A stretch of 64,000 nucleotides of DNA, taken from contig NZ_JAACYA010000001.1 of assembly GCF_016617615.1 (NCBI RefSeq), positions 496,001 to 560,000 on the forward strand. The letters are read 5' to 3'. The DNA is from Persephonella atlantica. GTDB lineage: Bacteria > Aquificota > Aquificia > Aquificales > Hydrogenothermaceae. How positions within the stretch are numbered: the stretch's first letter is position 1; every line of letters begins with the position of its first letter. Under the pieces are notes generated by a model. It ran no database searches and was not told the DNA's origin. It worked only from the letters and a program-made list of their open reading frames with translations. Shown piece after piece: positions 62,188 through 64,000 of this stretch. A program made the translations under genes and the position numbers.

Positions 62188-64000
62188 TCAGATGACAGAT
62201 TTTATGGATCCACTCTCCACATAGTATATGCTGTCTGCAGCATCTTCAATTTCTGTGTCGTGTGTAACGAGAATCAGCTGTCTTACAAGCTGCCTTTGTT
62301 TCAGGCTTATCAGTATGTTAACAAGTTCATTTCTTCTCTGCTGATCGAGATGTATGGTAGGTTCATCAAGTATCAGGAAGTCTGCCTTTGAAGACAGAAA
62401 TCTTCCAACGGCAAGTCTGAGTGCAAGACCAAGTGCAACTCTCTGTCCTCCGCTAATAGAATTAACAGACACATATCTGTCTTTTTTTTCTGCTGAAGGA
62501 ACAAGCAGCTGTATATCGAACTCTTCCGAGAATCTGACCTGTTGAAAAGGAAAACCGAATTGAGAAAACAGAGTGTTGGTTATTCTTGGAAGTTCGTACA
62601 TTGCGTTTTCCCTTATCAGTCTTTGTATTCCTCTGGGTCCCAGTGCCTGCTCTATCTTCTCGTATCTTTTTGCTTTTTTTTCCAGTTCTTCAGCTTCCTG
62701 TACTTTTTCTTCTGCTTTCTGTATCTCCTTTTCCAGACTTTCTCTTATTCCATTTAATTTTCCTATTTCTCCCTTTATTTTGCTTATCTCTTCTGTTGTT
62801 TCTCTTATCCTGTTTTCTACATCTTCTATTTCTGCTTTGGCAGAAGATATTTTTTTATCCAGGATACTTTCATCAGTTACTACACTGGAAAGTTCTGAAA
62901 TAATCTTATTCAGTCTGTCTATTTCTTTGTCTGCTGCAAATAGCTCAGAAATTATTTCTTCTTTCTGTGATACAATCTGCAGTAGTTTTTGATACTCTTC
63001 TTCTACTTTTTTCAATTCTGTAATTTCTTTTTTCAGATGTTTTTTATCTTTTTCTTTTAACTGTCGCTGGATGGATGCTTTTTCTCTTTCAAGCTTTGAA
63101 AGACTGCTTTCCAGCTCCTTCACATTCATAGATTTGATAAAATTCTTTGCCTCTGTGAATGTTTGATAATTTTTTCTGTTTTCTTCCATGAAATTTTCTA
63201 AATTTTTCTCTTCTTCCTGGAGGCTACCTGAATTTTTCATTTTGCTGTTTAATACAGCCAGTTTTGTATTTAGCTGTGACAGTTCATTTTTAAGTTCTGT
63301 ATATCTGTCGAAGAGCTCCTTAAATTCTTTTAGTAATCTCTGAATTTTCAGTTCTGTGTCCAGACTTTCCTCTATCTCTTTCTCTTTCTTGTTCAACTTC
63401 TTATACTCTTCTCTCTTTTTTTTGAGTTCATTTTCAATCTCTTCCAGAAGTTCTTCCTTTGTGTGCAGGTCTAAAGGTCTGCTACATGTAGGACATCTTC
63501 CTTCTATATTCTGGATGTTGTTTATTTTGTTTTTCAGTTCCTCCCCATATGCTTTCAGACTGCCCTTTTCTTCTTTAATCTTATCTTTTTTAACCTGTAA
63601 CTGGCTGATTTTTTCTTCATTGTTCTTTATAAACTGTTCAATCATAAGGGGGTTATTTTTCAGGATGAAGTAACTGTTCCTGTGGTTAATTAGTTCTGAC
63701 AGTATCTGGGAAAGTTTTTCAAGTATCTCTTCAGATTTTCTACTTATCAGTTCTTTCTGTCTTGTGATTGTTTCAGCTTCTCCTTTTATTTTTTCTAACT
63801 CCCTTAGCTTCCCTTTTAATTCATTGAGCCTTTTTTCAGCCTTTAAGAATTTATTTGCCAGCTCTTCCAGGTCTCTGACGATTTTTTCTCTTTTTCTGTA
63901 CTCTTTAATCTTATCACTGATTGATTTTATTTTTTCCTTTATGACTTCTAATTCTCCAATCTTTTCAAGGTCTTTTTCTAACTTTTTGAGTTTTTCAACT
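62188..64000 (-). CDS. Rad50/SbcC-type ATPase, C-terminal part (runs off right edge)
   Basis: 604 residues in the window, open to the right edge. SMC-like repair ATPase that works with a Mre11/SbcD nuclease. The visible part holds long coiled coils, the zinc hook CPTC (about 63503-63492) and the C-terminal ATPase: SGGQRVALGLALRLAVG signature, LILDEPTIHLD Walker B, LILVTHD. The N-terminal Walker A is outside the window. ATG 63645 is internal and not the gene start: the frame continues upstream with no stop. Compact length favours a Rad50-like form, but naming is uncertain. Confidence 0.93.
   Translation of the reverse strand, partial: VEKLKKLEKDLEKIGELEVIKEKIKSISDKIKEYRKREKIVRDLEELANKFLKAEKRLNELKGKLRELEKIKGEAETITRQKELISRKSEEILEKLSQILSELINHRNSYFILKNNPLMIEQFIKNNEEKISQLQVKKDKIKEEKGSLKAYGEELKNKINNIQNIEGRCPTCSRPLDLHTKEELLEEIENELKKKREEYKKLNKKEKEIEESLDTELKIQRLLKEFKELFDRYTELKNELSQLNTKLAVLNSKMKNSGSLQEEEKNLENFMEENRKNYQTFTEAKNFIKSMNVKELESSLSKLEREKASIQRQLKEKDKKHLKKEITELKKVEEEYQKLLQIVSQKEEIISELFAADKEIDRLNKIISELSSVVTDESILDKKISSAKAEIEDVENRIRETTEEISKIKGEIGKLNGIRESLEKEIQKAEEKVQEAEELEKKAKRYEKIEQALGPRGIQRLIRENAMYELPRITNTLFSQFGFPFQQVRFSEEFDIQLLVPSAEKKDRYVSVNSISGGQRVALGLALRLAVGRFLSSKADFLILDEPTIHLDQQRRNELVNILISLKQRQLVRQLILVTHDTEIEDAADSIYYVESGSIKSVI

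Noticed and set aside
63645-63645. ATG 63645 as the start of an SbcC-type gene
   Set aside because: The frame stays open with coiled-coil sequence to the window edge, so this ATG is internal.

Overview
The window is a bacterial chromosome segment from a thermophilic member of the Aquificota, most like the Persephonella/Sulfurihydrogenibium group. That placement is inferred from gene content: an archaeal-type S-adenosylmethionine synthetase and an ATP-dependent DNA ligase sit among otherwise bacterial genes (secA, lspA, ftsH, tilS, gltX, rpsT, HU). Other pointers are a PolX-PHP polymerase, a superoxide reductase, Lys/Glu-rich proteins, and a large CRISPR locus with a csx11-type gene. No search could be run, so the species is not fixed.

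Layout. 1-3.4 kb: start of alr, then a copper-export operon in which the metal-binding domain and the P-type ATPase are separated by a -1 frame change at a run of nine A, then a glycerophosphodiesterase. 3.4-8.5 kb: a leftward run of slyD, hisZ, a histidine phosphatase, a class V aminotransferase, a lysine 2,3-aminomutase-like radical SAM enzyme and a membrane protein. 8.6-10.8 kb: a rightward surface-protein cluster (PA2779-like protein, C39 peptidase, TPR lipoprotein, membrane protein, LOG-like protein), then tRNA-Glu and tRNA-Lys with a consensus promoter. 11-18.6 kb: dksA-like gene, lspA, secA, a zinc-ribbon protein, a protoglobin-PsiE fusion, an IGHMBP2-type helicase and a membrane protein.

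18.6-40.9 kb is a composite CRISPR-Cas island read leftward, except array 2. One gene string from a single strong promoter begins with cas6, then a type III-C effector set (cmr1, a cmr6-like gene, csx11/cas10, cmr4, cmr5, a cmr3-like gene), then a type I-B set (cas8b, cas7, cas5, cas3). A separate adaptation set (cas4, cas1, cas2) lies beyond array 1. Two arrays with the same repeat face outward from the interference operon. They have nearly identical 131-bp leaders in inverted orientation: array 1 has 7 intact repeats, array 2 has 35 repeats. The I-B and adaptation gene strings are interrupted at several junctions by toxin-antitoxin genes or their remains: a TumE-like pair between cas4 and cas1, VapBC with its own promoter between cas3 and cas5, and a decayed MNT/HepT pair between cas5 and cas7. 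A degenerate solitary repeat lies beyond cas3. Another lies at the far end of array 1, next to a 253-bp hairpin-rich segment that carries a promoter aimed at the adaptation genes.

40.9-64 kb is ordinary genome: a five-gene operon (polX, unknown, gltX, phosphatase, unknown), ribD, superoxide reductase, a type III polyketide synthase-like gene, leucyl aminopeptidase, a small flavoprotein, DNA ligase, a tilS-ftsH-tatD operon beside a tRNA with anticodon CAT, rpsT, archaeal-type SAM synthetase, coaE, a cupredoxin lipoprotein, an MFS transporter, a pseudouridine synthase, HU, and the C-terminal part of a Rad50/SbcC-type ATPase running off the right edge.
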